Origin: Tubulanus polymorphus
Taxonomy: Eukaryota > Nemertea > Palaeonemertea > Tubulaniformes > Tubulanidae
NCBI RefSeq assembly: GCF_964204645.1
Contig: NC_134028.1
Span: forward strand, 4,004,501 to 4,068,500
DNA length: 64,000 bases
Direction: 5' to 3'
This document shows, in pieces, positions 51,503 through 64,000 of this stretch. The notes beneath the pieces are model-generated. The model was not told the origin of the DNA. It did no database searches and was given only the letters and a program-made list of their open reading frames with translations. Within the stretch, counting starts at the first letter, position 1; every line of letters starts with the position of its first letter. The position numbers were made by a program, and so were the translations under genes.

Positions 51503-54500
51503 TTAACAGATCAACATAGTCGATTGATTCAGTACATTATTAGGATCGTGAGCGGTGACATCATCTTTATAATCGGTATCCGTGTCCTTCTTATTCATAC
51601 AACAAGCGCGAACGCATAAATTCTGCCAACCTCCCTGAAAATCAAAACATTAAACTTCCGTCAATCTCTTCAGTTCGTTTTATTTATTTATGAGTTAATT
51701 CTTTTACAGGGTCCCTACGACTCCTTGATTCCTTAAAAACTCTTTCAAAGGTGCTTGAAACTCCTCTAATTTGAGCAAAATGCCCAAAACTCCTTTAAAC
51801 TTCAATTTTGAGAAATATGCAATTAGAAATATTTATAGTTGTAGACTACACCAATAGTGACACAGTGATTTTACCAATTAATGAATCAGAAACCGAGTTT
51901 ATTCAAGTCAAGGATGATATTTGCTAACGCAACCTCCGAATTAACTGTTTACCGAGATAAATAGTACCGATTTAGGAGGAGTCTACAGTAATTGGGATAT
52001 GAAAATGATGCAAATTTGAAATTTTTTCCCTTAAAACTCCTTATATTCAGGAATGACTGATCCGTAGGGACCCTGCGCAACCACATGACTTACCCCTATT
52101 CCGAGTTCCCAGTCAGTTCCCATCGGAGTATTTTCAGTGATTCCAATTCGTCGACAAATAACTCCATTCACTTTGTCCGATTTATGACCGATTTCCGAGG
52201 CGATTGCCCACACCTAAAATTCAACAAGAATTCATCACCCACATGTCCACCGATTTCAACATCTCCAGTAAACGAATATGAATAGTGTTTACCTGGTCTT
52301 CAGGCCCGACGGAAACCTTATCAATATTCCGACAAACCGAGATCCATTTCGTTCCTTCCGGATACGTTATCGTGATGTCTTTTCGAAACCATAAACCACC
52401 TGAAATAAAATAACAGTGAAAGCTGTTCACTAAGTTTCTACTAAAACTGGATACAAATACAGTAAAACTTGTGTAAGTCGGACCAGTCTTGATCGGAAAA
52501 TTGGCGAAAATAATGAGGTCTGAAAATTTCCCATTCATTTTCCTAACAAATTCTCTCTCTCTCTCGGATTTGTAAGATGAAAAATCGCCTAAATTAGACA
52601 AATATTCAAACCCCAAATTGCTGAAATAATGGAAATTACACGTTCACTTACACCCGAGTTTTTACTGTAGAATCAATGTGTACAAACCTGTTTCATCAAC
52701 TGCCCACACTTGTGTTCTACCGACAGATATCTGTTGTAATTTCGAACCAGAGGAAGGTAAAATCACGTGAAACCAACACGAGCCGAGAGGATTCACTCTG
52801 GTTACTCCGTTTCTGAAATATGCTGAACCGTCCTTACAAATAGCCCAGATACGATAATTTCCACCGACTGATATAGATACGAACGGCTGGTCAGTGGCGA
52901 CATGCTGCCAATATTCACCCTTAACATAGAAAATAACTTTCCATCAGACAACAGTAATCAATTTAGACTATAGATGCAGACTATGAGGTTAGGTTTTAGA
53001 CCCACAAATAAATCTTAACTTGACATTGCGGATAGAATGCTTCAACCCATCTTTAGGGGTTTATGTAAAATATTGATATTGTGGGTTTTATTATAGAAAA
53101 TAGTTCTGCCTCAGGGCCGATAGCTCTCAACAGCGATGCAAATATGGCTTAAGATCTGCCTCTAGTTGCTACACGTACCTGTGGATTGTTTCGAGTTACT
53201 CCCATCCTGCAAAGCACACTACAATCTTGACTGATCGCCCAGACTGCGATGACATCGTTCGGAGAGGATACCTGATCTACTTGAACAGAAATATCCTGCA
53301 GCTGAATATTTCCACATTCTAACCACGGGCCCGACGTGAACACTTTACATTCTCTAACAAAAAAAATAATGAGTTCAGCTATAGTTTACTATTCAACAGC
53401 TTATATGTACTGATCATGGATGTGTAGAAAATGCATTTAGGAGAACACAATTACCTGATCCAGCGCCTTTTGCGAACATAATCATTCCAGTACCGGACTC
53501 CGTGGTAAGTACTGAAATTGATAATTAATTCTGTATAACCGGGAAAAGCGATGATGAGAACGTGGAGAATCGTAAAATACAGTCACCACGCGATAGATGT
53601 AGAATACATGTGTTTATCATACTTACTGATAAAAGTTACGAGCGTACTGCCATGCTTGTTTATCAGTTTCACCAGTAAAATCAACCCTCCAATCAGTCGT
53701 CTACAAATAAAACAGACACTGTACACCCCGTGTTCCACGCTAATTTAGCCATTTCTATAGACGAATAACAACCTCTGCTTACCCAATTGAAATTACCCAT
53801 AGGTAATGGGAAATTATCCTTATCTATATTCTGTCGACTTGATTTATCATTCCAAGCACCCAATAAATATCCTCTATAAAACAAATAAACAAAATGGATG
53901 CAAACGATCAGTTTATTTGATAAGCATTTTCAAAAGTATATCAGTGAAATACTGTAAGTCCTACCTAGTTGTGTATCCCATAAGGAAGTGCCATTTTTGA
54001 TGTTCATAGATTGACATGACTCGTTTATCAATTTGAACATGAATTTTATCGGAAACATCTGAAAAAGGCAGAAATAAATGTGTAATACCGAGACACCTCG
54101 TTGATGATACATACATCATCAGGACCCAGTTCCACAGTTGTGAGTGAGAGTTAACTCTGCGTTAAAATTAGTTCATTTTCGATGAGTTAACTCAGAGTCA
54201 AATCTTCGCTCACAACTGTGGAACTGTTTAATGTGGAACTGGGTCATCTGGAACAGATGTTTAAATGATTGTTGAATCATTCAATGGCTGACCTTTGAAA
54301 ACGCCTCCACCGTAGCCTCCTGTATAAACCCATACTTTACGATCAACTCCGATAGCCCAAGTGACTGCACCTCCAGCACCTGATTCAACAATCTCTAGAT
54401 GGCCACCGATCTGCCTCGAATACCTATAATAATATACAAACCAATGATTAATACGCAAACCGATTAAACCTGCAACTGATCAGTGAATCAAATAACTTAC

Positions 54501-57500
54501 ATTTCAGTAAGAGGCATTGTATTGAAGTTTGGTTCAGCCGAATGAGTAAAAACATCCCCCACACTCGTGGTCGCCCAAACTGATTTATCACTCGGGGCCT
54601 GATTTTCTCCTCGGTACTGAGAACAAGCCGTACTTATTGTTACCATCTAAACAGAAGAATAACACAGATTCCGAGTTATTAAGGAGCAGTGAAGCCTAAA
54701 GTATCGGCAGTATTAACCTCGATACTAAAACTCACCCAATCATCGCATTCTTTCTCTGTAGGACCCTTCAGTTGAATCGGTTGTTTATATTCAGAATTGT
54801 CTGTAAGGCATGTATAAATTCCGAATACCGCTCTATGCTCAGTGTGGTTCATTCGACAAATACATAACACATCCTTCAAGTTCACTTGTAAATGCTGCCA
54901 TTTGAAGAAAACATTTTCTATGAAGTTACACGAAAATGAACTGATGTTTTATGTCACACAATCGAAGGACAGGTCCGTAATGAAATTCACCTTTTGTTTG
55001 TTCTTGTAGGAGTAATGCAAAGTGAGGTAGCCATCGCACGAATCTGATACTTGTTCCAGTTCGACAGAGCAGTCGATCACTTTACGTCTGCCAACTGCTT
55101 GCAACCATTGTAAATTTCCTTTTTTCACCCACGAACCCTAAAATCATTCAAAATCATGAATAGAATTAAGTGTTTTTATGAGTATTTTGAGACTGTGTGG
55201 TTGCAGGGGTAGATCCAAGGGGAGGGACCAGGGGATGTGCACCTCTTCCTAAAAATGTCAAGTTCCTCTGAAATTTTCCAGGAAAATGAAAAATATCAAA
55301 CACATCGATACCTAAAAAGTTTAAATTCATAAGATTCTTCTCTGTATTTCCAAAAAATGAGTTAATATTTTCCGATGAGCTTTCTTTTGGGGTGCTGTAT
55401 GTTGATTATGCCCCATTTCAGGGCGCGTCCCTTCCTGAATTATACCCTAGATCTGCCCCTGGGTTGATTGAGATTGTTCACCTGCTCAACTGCTCGTTCG
55501 TAATGACGGAATCTAAGTACTTCACGGTTGTTACGTAGGTGCAACTGTCTAAGTAGATTTGCCCGACACGCTTCAATATCAACCGTAGAAGGAGACGATC
55601 GTAGCTTCTCTACAAAATGAGTTATCAGATGAAATTCATTCACAATTACACCCGATTCGAGTCGAGCCCCTGTTTAACACGACCATAGGGGTCTAGTTGT
55701 TTCATGAAAAAGTGAAACTCCAATTTTAGAATCCACTATTTACAAACTCACCTGATTTACAAACCCACCTCTTATAGTTCAAAACATTGCGTCTTTTGAA
55801 TTTTTATAAATACACACTAAACACCCTTTCAATCTTTAGAATTTTGCGTATAGTTGGTTTTAAACTTATTATCTATTCTCCACATCGGAGTGTATGGGTT
55901 ATTCTACAATTAGCTTCAATTGCTATTGGCTATTTCATCAATGAGGACAACAATTCAAACTTACCCGTTACAAGCTTAGACCTTTTCATGAAACTGCAGA
56001 CCCTGGTATCGTATAAATTACTTACCGGAATGTTTTACAACCCAAGGAATGTTCACAGTAGAATCTAACACGCATCCCGAACCATTCACCCACACCCAAA
56101 CATTATTACTATCTTCACCGATCTTATTATCGCTGTCTTCGTACACGCTTTCATCCGTGTCCGTAAACGGGGACGGATTATCCGGTCTATCGACACCGGG
56201 TGACGTCTGACGATACGACGACCGACGATACGAGACAAAATTCAAACTCGTATCGATGTCGAGCTGTTCTTCTTCCGTTGTCGCGTTGCTGCGGTGATCG
56301 TCGATCGCGCCAACAGACGACACAGTTATTAAAGTACTTTGTTTCGTCGGTTCCGATTCGTCGGAAATGTAAAACTTAATCGGATTTTCGACCATTCGTA
56401 AATCAGCGGCGTCGGTTTCGTTATCATCGACGCCGTTTGTAAGCGAGTTCTCGGGCGTAGAACGTTGAATGGAATCGGCGACGGTCGTTTCTACGCTCGT
56501 TTCGTAACAATTCACGAAATCGATAATCGTATCCGACGCGCACGACGATAAACTCTCGTTTAACGACAGACGATCAATCGCCGGCAGGAGGCTTCGTGAA
56601 GTTGATTCCGATTCGCTGGCGACGCTGTTTTTTGATTGAATCGATTCGTTCATTGCCGAATTCGTTTCGTCGTTAATCGTCTGTGATTGGTTAACAGCGA
56701 TTTCCGACCGATTTGATTGGTCGACGTCGGAAGGCAATAAACCGGTGGACGTCTCAGATTTAATTTCATTCGGATTCTCATCTTTTGATTGGGCGTCATC
56801 TCGTGCCGTAAAAGCCAATATTTTTGATTGAGCACCATTTTGATTTGATAATTGACTCATCTCCTCCGCATCGCATTGGATTTTAATACAATCCAATTTT
56901 GCTGCAACTCTTTCACCCGGAGAATCGTCACCTTCAACAATATCGATGCCGGATGTATCGAAATGTTTTTCTGGTTCAATCGCGGTGATAGGTTTCAAAT
57001 CTTCGCCGCAAAAACTGCACTTTCCTGGTTCGGTTTTATTTGCTTCGAGCAACGGAAATTTTCCGCCGATGAAAGTCAGCGTGTGTTGACAAGTTCGAAA
57101 ACATAACGCGCACATCGTTCCCAGCGGGAAATGTTCTGCATTTTCCGTAGCCGGAGAGGAATTCGGGGTAAAACCATCCTGCGACGGCGGGGTTCCCATA
57201 CTCAATAAACTAGGACTCTTACCGCGCAAATACGACTCAGATCCGACGGATAGATAGTTCGAGCTGAGCTCCGTCGCGGTGGAAAATGAAGACCCGGTTT
57301 CTGATTTCGCGATGTTGTACAGAGGCTTCATTACTGTCGGTAATGAGATACATTTCCAGGTTTTACCGCTGAGATCGTGAGCAGTGACACATGTACGAAA
57401 ATAGACGCAACGATCTTCAGCCCCGATACCGAACACCTAGAAATAAACCGCACTATCGAAAATAGATGCTGACATTCCTGACGATCACCGTAACATTTTC

Positions 57501-60182
57501 AATCGAAGAAAAAACCCACAATTACATAGTAAAACAAATGAAGTATTTTGATGAGTCATATCCAAAACAGATTCATTTCCCAAGAACAATTATAACAATA
57601 TCATTGGGGAATCTGTTTTGAAAATAGCTCATAGGATTTGCATTGAAATGTCCAAATACTCCATAATTAGTTTTATTTCAAGATTTGGGGTTTTCTCATC
57701 CATTGAATTAGACAGCCACTTGTTCATCAACATAAAATTTCAAATCCATATCAATGTTGCAAATGTAAATTACATGTATTGCCTAATTGAATAATGTTAT
57801 TGTACCTGGTCATTAGGGCCTACAGACACCATGCTCATTTCACCAACCATTTCAATCCAATTCGTACCAGTTTCGGAGAGCGCGTGTTCTTCTCCGGAAA
57901 AATTGAAGCGTATTCCTTTTCTGAACCACACCTACAAACGACATCAGACATTTACGTAGAAGTTTTCGGACAAGCGATGAAAGCAATCTGTTTTCATACC
58001 TTTCCATTTCTGCTGACAGCCCAAATGACGTTGGTTCCTACGGCAACTTGTGAGAGTCGACAAGCATCATCAACGCTCGGTGGATCAACTTCTGTCCAAG
58101 CATCACCTGAATTATTTACGAATCATCGTTAGACTCGGACCAAGCGCCAGATGCTGCTTTAGAGCTCATCGACAACGTACCGATAATATTGTTCCAAGCG
58201 ACACCAGAGCGAACGAGAGCTTGCCCATCCCACGTGATTGCCCAAACTAAACCCATTGGCCCGACAGAAATGCTGGTTACTTCTCTACCCATGTCAGTGA
58301 CTACTACCTTCCAAAAATCACCCTCGGGCGACTGACGACAAACTCCTTCACGATACAAAATCTGAAAAATAGAATACATTTTCCGATTATTCCTCCTCTA
58401 CAAAAGAACTGAAGAGTTTGACTTCGAAGCGGTTTTCAAAATCCTCACCTTGCCATGGAATGTGACGGCCCATACTGCTAGGAAGCCTAAAGGTTGATTA
58501 GGCAATTGATAACCTCCAACAGCAATATCAATGAACGGATCAATCTTAGGATTGAGGTTTGCAGATGGCACCTGTACATAATACAAACAGCATGATACTT
58601 GTATCATTTCATTGTAACGCAGAATTTAGATATTTTCCATTATGAAAGATATATCGCGATTTTCTAAAAGGATGAAAGTATACTCACTCGAGCCCAGGTA
58701 TCGACAGCTATATAACGCCGATATCTAATCCACTTCCGTCGACGAACGAATGAATTCCACTTTTTCTCCGGGTAATAATCTCTGTAGAAATTAGTAGCAT
58801 ACTGCCATCCCTGAAATACACAACACGATCGTCATTAAACAGGGTTCAAACCATTTGCACTCTTCAATTTTCCTGTGCCAAATTTCCAGAGCGATTTGAG
58901 GTATGAGCTTTTAATCATCAAGGTAGAATTGAAGCTTATGAAAACAATACTAGGGCCACGGTACTATAAAACTTGAGAAAACATTCCATAACGTCAGACA
59001 CAAAACTTCATTTAATGCCTTGAAAATAAGTATTATCAGTTTCGTTCCACAACTTTGCCAGATTAGTACACACCCTGCAGAAATCAGTGAAACTGCAAAT
59101 ATTTTCAAGATTAGTTATAAGATTAGTTCCGTTTAAATTGATGACGATCAGATCCATCAAATCTATGTCTGACTGAGAGGGATGACATGATCCATGAATC
59201 AGGACATACATCAAATTTCTAAACGATCATAGATATTTCTCGATGTACCGTACCCCTTTATCTGTTATGTGTCCTTTCAAATTCTCATCTAAAAACCAAT
59301 CTTTTTCCCATTCCCAGTTGTCCGACGGTAATTTGAACGTATCCTTGCATTTTTCCTTAGTTCCGTCTTCATTGCTCCAGTTCCAACGATCAACCGGGAA
59401 CTTTTTCTTTCCAGAGTATCCGCTGAGAGGGGTCCACCTCTATTTCGCATAGAAAAAAACATGAATAGCTGATATAATTATGACCACTACTTAACTGCTT
59501 ACTCTATTCAGTATCTCTCGTCAGTAACCTGTCTGCGGTCTAGTTACATGATCGGATGTTAGTATAAGCCCATCTGATTATAAATGTTTACCACTAATGA
59601 TAAGGCAACTACCTAACTGGTAGACCTATTTTATTGCATTCACTATCAGTAGCCTACAATGTGCGGGCAACACTTTAGATACACAGGGGCTTGTAATTGA
59701 AGATTGGGCTAAACTGTAGCTTAGATCGTCCAGTATTTATATATAAGTACCTAGGATACTGGACGATATAAGATACAGTTCACCCCCAAACTTCAAAACT
59801 GTGACTTCAAAGGCCGTGTTCCTGTCATGAAGTTAGATAATCCAATAGGGTTAGTCCTGGCATACTAAGATCCGAATGACATAGGCCTAATGTAAGATAT
59901 GCAAAATGATAAATAAACTTTTCACATTATCAAAAGGCCAAGGCCTACCTCATTTTCATAAGTGACCTCTTGTTGTCTGATCGGTACGTCAGTCAAATGT
60001 ACGTAAACGTATATCTGTTGATCGCTACCGATCGCCCAGGCCAATCCCTCGTGAGCTGAAACACGTTTGAATCCTCGAATTCGCTGCCATTTTCTGTTGA
60101 CTTCCTCCCATTCAGCCTTCGACGTCGACAAGTGATAAATACGACCGTAACTTCCAATCGCCCACAGATATGAGGGTGGCAT
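51503..60182 (-). CDS. TECPR1: Tectonin beta-propeller repeat protein 1
   Basis: TECPR1 binds ATG5-ATG12 and, through its DysF regions, damaged lysosomal membranes, where it promotes repair and lipidation of ATG8 proteins. About 22 exons cover a whole protein from ATG 60182 (MPPSYLWAIGSYGRIYHLST) to the stop at 51503. Order: tectonin repeats and a first dysferlin-type module (WEWEKDWFLDENL; KKWNSFVRRRKWIRYRRY, about 58.7-59.5 kb); tectonin repeats (AVWAVTFHGK, LVWAITWDGQALV); one 1.4-kb exon (56026-57436) starting VFGIGAEDRCVYFR with a long acidic Ser/Thr-rich linker and paired CxxC-like cysteines; a PH-like region (54.7-55.6 kb); second tectonin set (VWVYTGGYGGGVFK) and second dysferlin module (YWNDYVRKRRWIR); and final repeats ending VWAIASEIG and GGWQNLCVRACC. 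The start and both repeat sets agree with vertebrate TECPR1. Some exon edges are approximate. Confidence 0.93.
51707..52075. mobile_element. MITE with CAGGGTCCCTACG termini
   Basis: Perfect 13-bp inverted ends CAGGGTCCCTACG / CGTAGGGACCCTG around about 345 bp rich in ACTCCTTNAAA. Intronic in TECPR1. A split relative lies at 31750-32070. Confidence 0.85.
54119..54250. mobile_element. Foldback MITE in TECPR1 intron
   Basis: Arms CCAGTTCCACAGTTGTGAG and CTCACAACTGTGGAACTG, then internal GAGTTAACTC, make almost the whole 130 bp self-complementary. The outer end TGTGGAACTGGGTCAT repeats the terminal motif once more. Confidence 0.75.
55204..55461. mobile_element. MITE with CAGGGGTAGATCC / AGATCTGCCCCTG ends
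   Basis: Imperfect inverted termini enclose about 230 bp lacking coding capacity, in a TECPR1 intron. Confidence 0.6.
59699..59794. repeat. 96-nt near-perfect hairpin in TECPR1 intron
   Basis: The left arm (GTAGCTTAGATCGTCCAGTA) and right arm (TACTGGACGATATAAGATAC) pair with only a few mismatches, extended by GAAGATTGGG/CCCAAACTTC-type ends, around a short AT loop. The motif AGATCGTCCAGTATCC also occurs near 36337. The size resembles a pre-miRNA, but a tiny palindromic MITE is equally possible. Confidence 0.7.
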
Positions 60183-61653
60183 TTGTCATCGCAGCTCTGT
60201 TCCTCACAAGAGTTTCTAGCAAAATATTCTCGATATGGAAGTTGCTGCTGCAATCAGAATCAAATGTAGTATACTATATGCATATGAAGAAGTCAGCAGC
60301 AGGATTAATGACAGAGAGGAGACTGAGAAATCTGGTCCTGCTGGACTAAAGAAGAATCTGGAAGTGGAAGGCTATGATGACAGCTGCTCCAATTATTTTT
60401 AAGAGAAGGAATACGTACCATACACTTGAAACGCCTGTTTTTATTTTCAACTTTCACGATAAAAAACGTACAGAAAATTGGGCAAAATTGGCACGATTTC
60501 GAAATAAAATTTTACTTCCGGGTTCCGTATCTCGGAATAAACAAATCAATTGAATTGAATGTAATAAAGGATTGCTCCGACAATAAGCTCACGCGGGAAT
60601 ATCGATAAATTCAAATTAAATGTGCAGGTGAGTTACTCGGTCGTTTTTTTAAATAATTTTTTTCAATACCGGTACTTGGTACTATCTTTTAAAGTATGTA
60701 TCATATTCGTCGTTTAAAGCCAACATTCTATTATCTCCGTCCAATTTATCCGATCTTTGGATATCACCCGCCCAGTCAGAGGTGAACCCGTTTGGGGCCC
60801 ATGCATCAAAGCCCCCAGAGCCACACCTGGCGGCATCCACTGGGTCCTTGGACAAGTGGATACCCAACTTATGCGTCGAGAAAGGTGACAAATCTTTGAT
60901 CGCATACGATGCCATTTTATATGGATGCTATACGATTCACAGCAGACTCAGTGATATTTTTCCGAAACAGTTTATGACCATGCACACACGCCACACCAGG
61001 ATTCTCAAAAGACAACCACTGAAATACAATGCTAAACCTAAACTGCATCTACTAAAATTATTGACGTACGATCCCAACCGGTCAAACGTCGAAAATATTG
61101 ATTATCGGTTACGGTACCCATGATATGGCAATCTGACGTGTAGTTCAATGTAAGACCACCAGCTGGTTGGAATTGAAATAAACTCAAGAAAAATATCATA
61201 GAAATAAAAGCATTTCTGCGTGCTCCACATTAAAGGAATAATTTCTCTTTTCCTCAGAGCCATGTTACATTTGAAACAAACTCCTCGAACATAACATATT
61301 GTGAACAGCGGTCGATCAGTTGTAACTTTCAAATCTCTTAATTGCCCGAGTAGGGCCCCGTCTGGCCTACTCTCTTTCCTAATGTTTCATCATCATTATT
61401 TTCTTTCGCACACCATGTGTGGGCCTACTCTAATCGCGCAGGTCAGAGAAGAAGAAGTGTGTACTCATCCACTTCTCGTACCGTTTTTACCTTTGACCAG
61501 TAATTGAACGAAACTAATAAATAGTCAAGAAGTAACTACTCAAACCACTTCATTTGTAATATACATTTCTTTTATTCATTCATCCACGAATAAATTTCAA
61601 GATGAAATTAAATGTAATTCTACAATGCAAAGACATTTGCCACGACGACTATA
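60183..61653. other. Interval between TECPR1 5' end and dermatopontin/aerolysin gene
   Basis: It includes the small open frame 60682-60915 (listed separately). The minus-strand AATAAA (plus TTTATT, 61571-61576) lies about 80 bases past the stop of the downstream gene and is a likely polyadenylation signal. Bases just above 60182 should contain the TECPR1 promoter; no clear motif was seen. Confidence 0.45.
60682..60915 (-). CDS. Small hypothetical protein, 77 aa
   Basis: An intronless open frame from ATG 60915 to TAG 60682. The peptide is not low-complexity: FSTHKLGIHLSKDPVDA, then CGSGGFDAWAPNGFTSDWAG and a charged end LNDEYDTYFKR. It has no signal peptide or membrane segment. Codon choice is mixed and coding-like. 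I do not recognise a family; it may be a single-exon gene or the last exon of a gene whose other exons I could not find. TATAAA lies just before the ATG (60917-60922), too close to be a normal TATA box. Confidence 0.45.
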   Translation of the reverse strand: MASYAIKDLSPFSTHKLGIHLSKDPVDAARCGSGGFDAWAPNGFTSDWAGDIQRSDKLDGDNRMLALNDEYDTYFKR

Positions 61654-63020
61654 TTACTTCTTTTTGTAGACGGTGGCAATTCCACCGCTGAAACAACTTT
61701 CGAAATCGTTGAATACGACATCAGGTTCAAGACCCTTTTCACCTTCTATGTTTCTGATGCAACTTCTCGTGGTGTCGGTGCAGTGGTCAGTAGAAGTAAA
61801 TTGAGCTGTATGCGTGTCGTAGTGGGTCACACCGTATGATTTGGCGCTTAGATTGATAGTGGTTGACTTGACGAATGTTACACCGTCACTGCAAACAACA
61901 TCAACAGCCGCGTTGATATTATTCGTGTTGAATGTGTATTCTCTGGTATGTCCGATGACAAGTGCTGCACCCGGCCCAGTGAAGGATATCTCCTTCGCAG
62001 ATGAGGACTCGGTGCCTGTTGACGTTTGTGTAGTTGTCGATGTTTCCCACGAAGTTGAACCACCAAATGACTGTGAAAAGCCCACAGTTACGGATCCACC
62101 ATTTCCAAGGAACCCTGCAGACGCTTCAGCCTCGACGGAAATGGTTGACTCGAATGTAAAAGATCCTCCCTCACTGACCGTGACGGAAGTAGTTTCTGTC
62201 ACGGAATCAGTAGCCGACAGGGATAAGGAATTATCGCTGCCCGGGGAACATGCCTGTGCAGTAGTGATGCCTACAACTCTTTGGCCGGTTTCTGTTGGGA
62301 GGACCTCATCGAGAATCCGTATTCTGGTAGCCTTGCACGTAGCAAACTCACATGTCCTCACTTTGAACCGGCGATCTCTAAATGGAATTTAAGAAAGGGT
62401 ATCGATGATATTGACCAAGTTTGATAAGATGAAACATGTCAGGAATTGAAAAAGGTACTTACTCAGGAGAGTTACTATGGGTACTGTACATGCCAACAAT
62501 AGCTTTACCCGCAGGTACCTGATAATTCAGGTATCCATTGAAAGAGTTGAGAAAATCGCTCCAACCACATCTCAAACCATTTTTCGTTATCAGCTTAAAA
62601 TTGAAGGAAAGAAATAGCCTCATAGGAATATCATTTAATATCACTATTTAGATTAAATGATTGTCTACGTACCCCACAACAGGTCAATTTAAATCTTCTG
62701 TCATCATAATGGTTAGAATGCTCAGCATATACTCCTGCCAGAATACCACCATTCGGACAGACGTAGTCCATCAGTTTATCCATGTTATTCACAAAATCAG
62801 ACCTCGTGCAGTCGTTACTAACGAAACCGGCCTTACACTTGAATTCAAATCTTCTATCTTGATAGTAATTGCTGTGAGTGCTTTTAATCGAATATATGTA
62901 CTCGCCGGTAGGGCAGGTGAAGTCTAGAAGCTTGTCCATCTCATTGGCCCAGTCTTCAGCGTTTACTTGCAGTAAACACCACACAAATACCAACACGAGG
63001 ATAGCAGAATATTTAAACAT
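61654..63020 (-). CDS. Secreted dermatopontin-like / aerolysin-type pore-forming protein
   Basis: Three exons (62673-63020, 62463-62593, 61654-62377) join in frame to 400 aa. ATG 63020 follows a TTTTTCAG acceptor, so a leader intron is likely. The N-terminus is a signal peptide. Next come dermatopontin/amebocyte-aggregation-factor repeats, about residues 22-160, each with a Trp or hydrophobic start, D-x-x-CP, STHSN or AEHSN and DRRF-x-x-x-C. The C-terminal half (about residues 170-400) is Ser/Thr/Gly-rich with alternating hydrophobic residues around SEGGSFTFESTISVEA and GGSVTVGFSQSFGG, the pattern of the membrane-inserting region of aerolysin-like beta pore-formers. Invertebrate relatives include haemolymph cytolysins and egg or mucus defence proteins. 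The repeats may bind glycans or cells. Cytolytic activity is inferred from fold resemblance only. Confidence 0.75.
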
Positions 63021-64000
63021 CTGAAAAAGATGAATAAAAAACCTAAATAACTCTATAGAAACAGTTCTTATGCACCCCACAGGACGGAATGCCATTGCTT
63101 ATGTGCCTGGAACAATTGACTTGTCTTTTGAACTGCAGATCGTGTATTCCATTAGATTAGAAAAGATATACGGTGTTTAATGGATAGTAATACTCTTCGA
63201 ATTGTCAAATATTTCGCTCATATTTGCGAACCACTCACATCTAAGTTCTCTTTGCAGTTGCGTTTACACAGACAAATGTGTCGTCTGTTATCTGGTTGAC
63301 TAGCGGAGCAGTGTTTAAATAATATTCAAGTTTGTAATGGCATCAACAGCTGCCCTATTCACATGGCGAATTGGAAAAAAGATTTTGAGATCATCTATTA
63401 AATCAGCGACCCTAATTGATATATGTAAAAAAGTCTATTGATGAAATATTCTTTCATAAAGAAAAGCTAAGATGATTTACAACATTCCCGAGTTCCCGTG
63501 GTGCGTGGTTCGGAGACACAATGTCGCTCTAAAAAATAAACCTAATTACATCTTCATTGAATGCTAATCTACCTCAAATAATTACGTCAAACATATGATA
63601 TAATACACCAACAATGTGAAAAAATATATACCAACGATTTAGTCCATACTGACTTTGTTCTCGAGAACTATTGAACATTTGTTTTAGATTCTATTGGTTT
63701 TTATAACATCGAAACTTATTGAAACCGAAATTCATTGTTCCAAAAAATGACGTGTATATATTGTTTATCAGAAAATGAATGATGATTGAAAAAGGATAAT
63801 CAATAGGCAACACTATTATTCTCATTATGCTTACATTGAAGGAAATGAAATCCAATAATTTTAATATGGTGCATCTCATTGAATCTGACTTTTACTTCCC
63901 ATTATCTATGCCACTTCATCTATGCTTAATTTCGCATTCAGTTAAATTTGAATCAGTTTCGTAACAATTACTCCGATACAGAATGGAAATATGAAATAAC
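63021..64000. other. Upstream region of the dermatopontin/aerolysin gene
   Basis: Directly before ATG 63020 the minus strand reads TTTTTCAG, an acceptor for a 5' leader intron; the leader exon and promoter should lie within this stretch. The rest is AT-rich and no coding region is supported. Confidence 0.4.

Noticed and set aside
61841-62392. 183-codon plus-strand open frame
   Set aside because: Antisense shadow of the Ser/Thr-rich C-terminal exon of the dermatopontin/aerolysin gene; low-complexity codons leave the opposite strand open.

Overview
The window is nuclear DNA of an invertebrate animal. Genes are split into many short exons with GT-AG introns, non-coding DNA is AT-rich and packed with short inverted-repeat elements, and the proteins are animal-specific families (USP7 with a MATH domain, HAPSTR1/C16orf72, USH1G/SANS, TECPR1, a dermatopontin-type secreted protein). 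A lophotrochozoan such as a mollusc is likely, but that placement is an inference. Exon boundaries were built by hand from GT-AG sites, reading-frame phase and family similarity; several models close exactly in frame.

Layout. 1-12.6 kb: a partial Ly6/uPAR (quiver-like) gene, then two tandem copies of an ethanolamine-phosphate cytidylyltransferase gene (PCYT2-like; minus strand, 2393-5649 and 8025-11636) with an unrecognised two-exon gene between them. The second copy has a 1-bp frameshift and an early stop. An additional pair of 5' exons lies at 12428-12614. 15.2-27.7 kb: complete USP7 (minus). 31.5-34.4 kb: complete HAPSTR1 (minus), next to USP7 as in vertebrates. 38.3-43.4 kb: USH1G (minus), which shares a 317-bp head-to-head promoter interval with a plus-strand alpha-L-fucosidase locus (43.7-49.8 kb). 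51.5-60.2 kb: TECPR1 (minus). 61.7-63.0 kb: a secreted protein joining dermatopontin-like repeats to an aerolysin-type pore-forming domain (minus).

The most striking structure is in the fucosidase locus: two alternative first exons of equal phase, and a tandemly duplicated 98-nt internal exon whose two versions cannot be joined without a frameshift. It looks like a combinatorial splicing locus in which the presumed catalytic Asp and Glu exons are constant. The PCYT2 cluster shows a comparable pattern, with distal and proximal 5' exons feeding a duplicated body.

The genes do not form one pathway. USP7 and HAPSTR1 both act around ubiquitin and stress signalling. PCYT2 makes CDP-ethanolamine, TECPR1 acts at damaged lysosomes, fucosidase is lysosomal or secreted, USH1G is a scaffold of sensory-cell protrusions, and the dermatopontin/aerolysin protein is probably a humoral defence factor.
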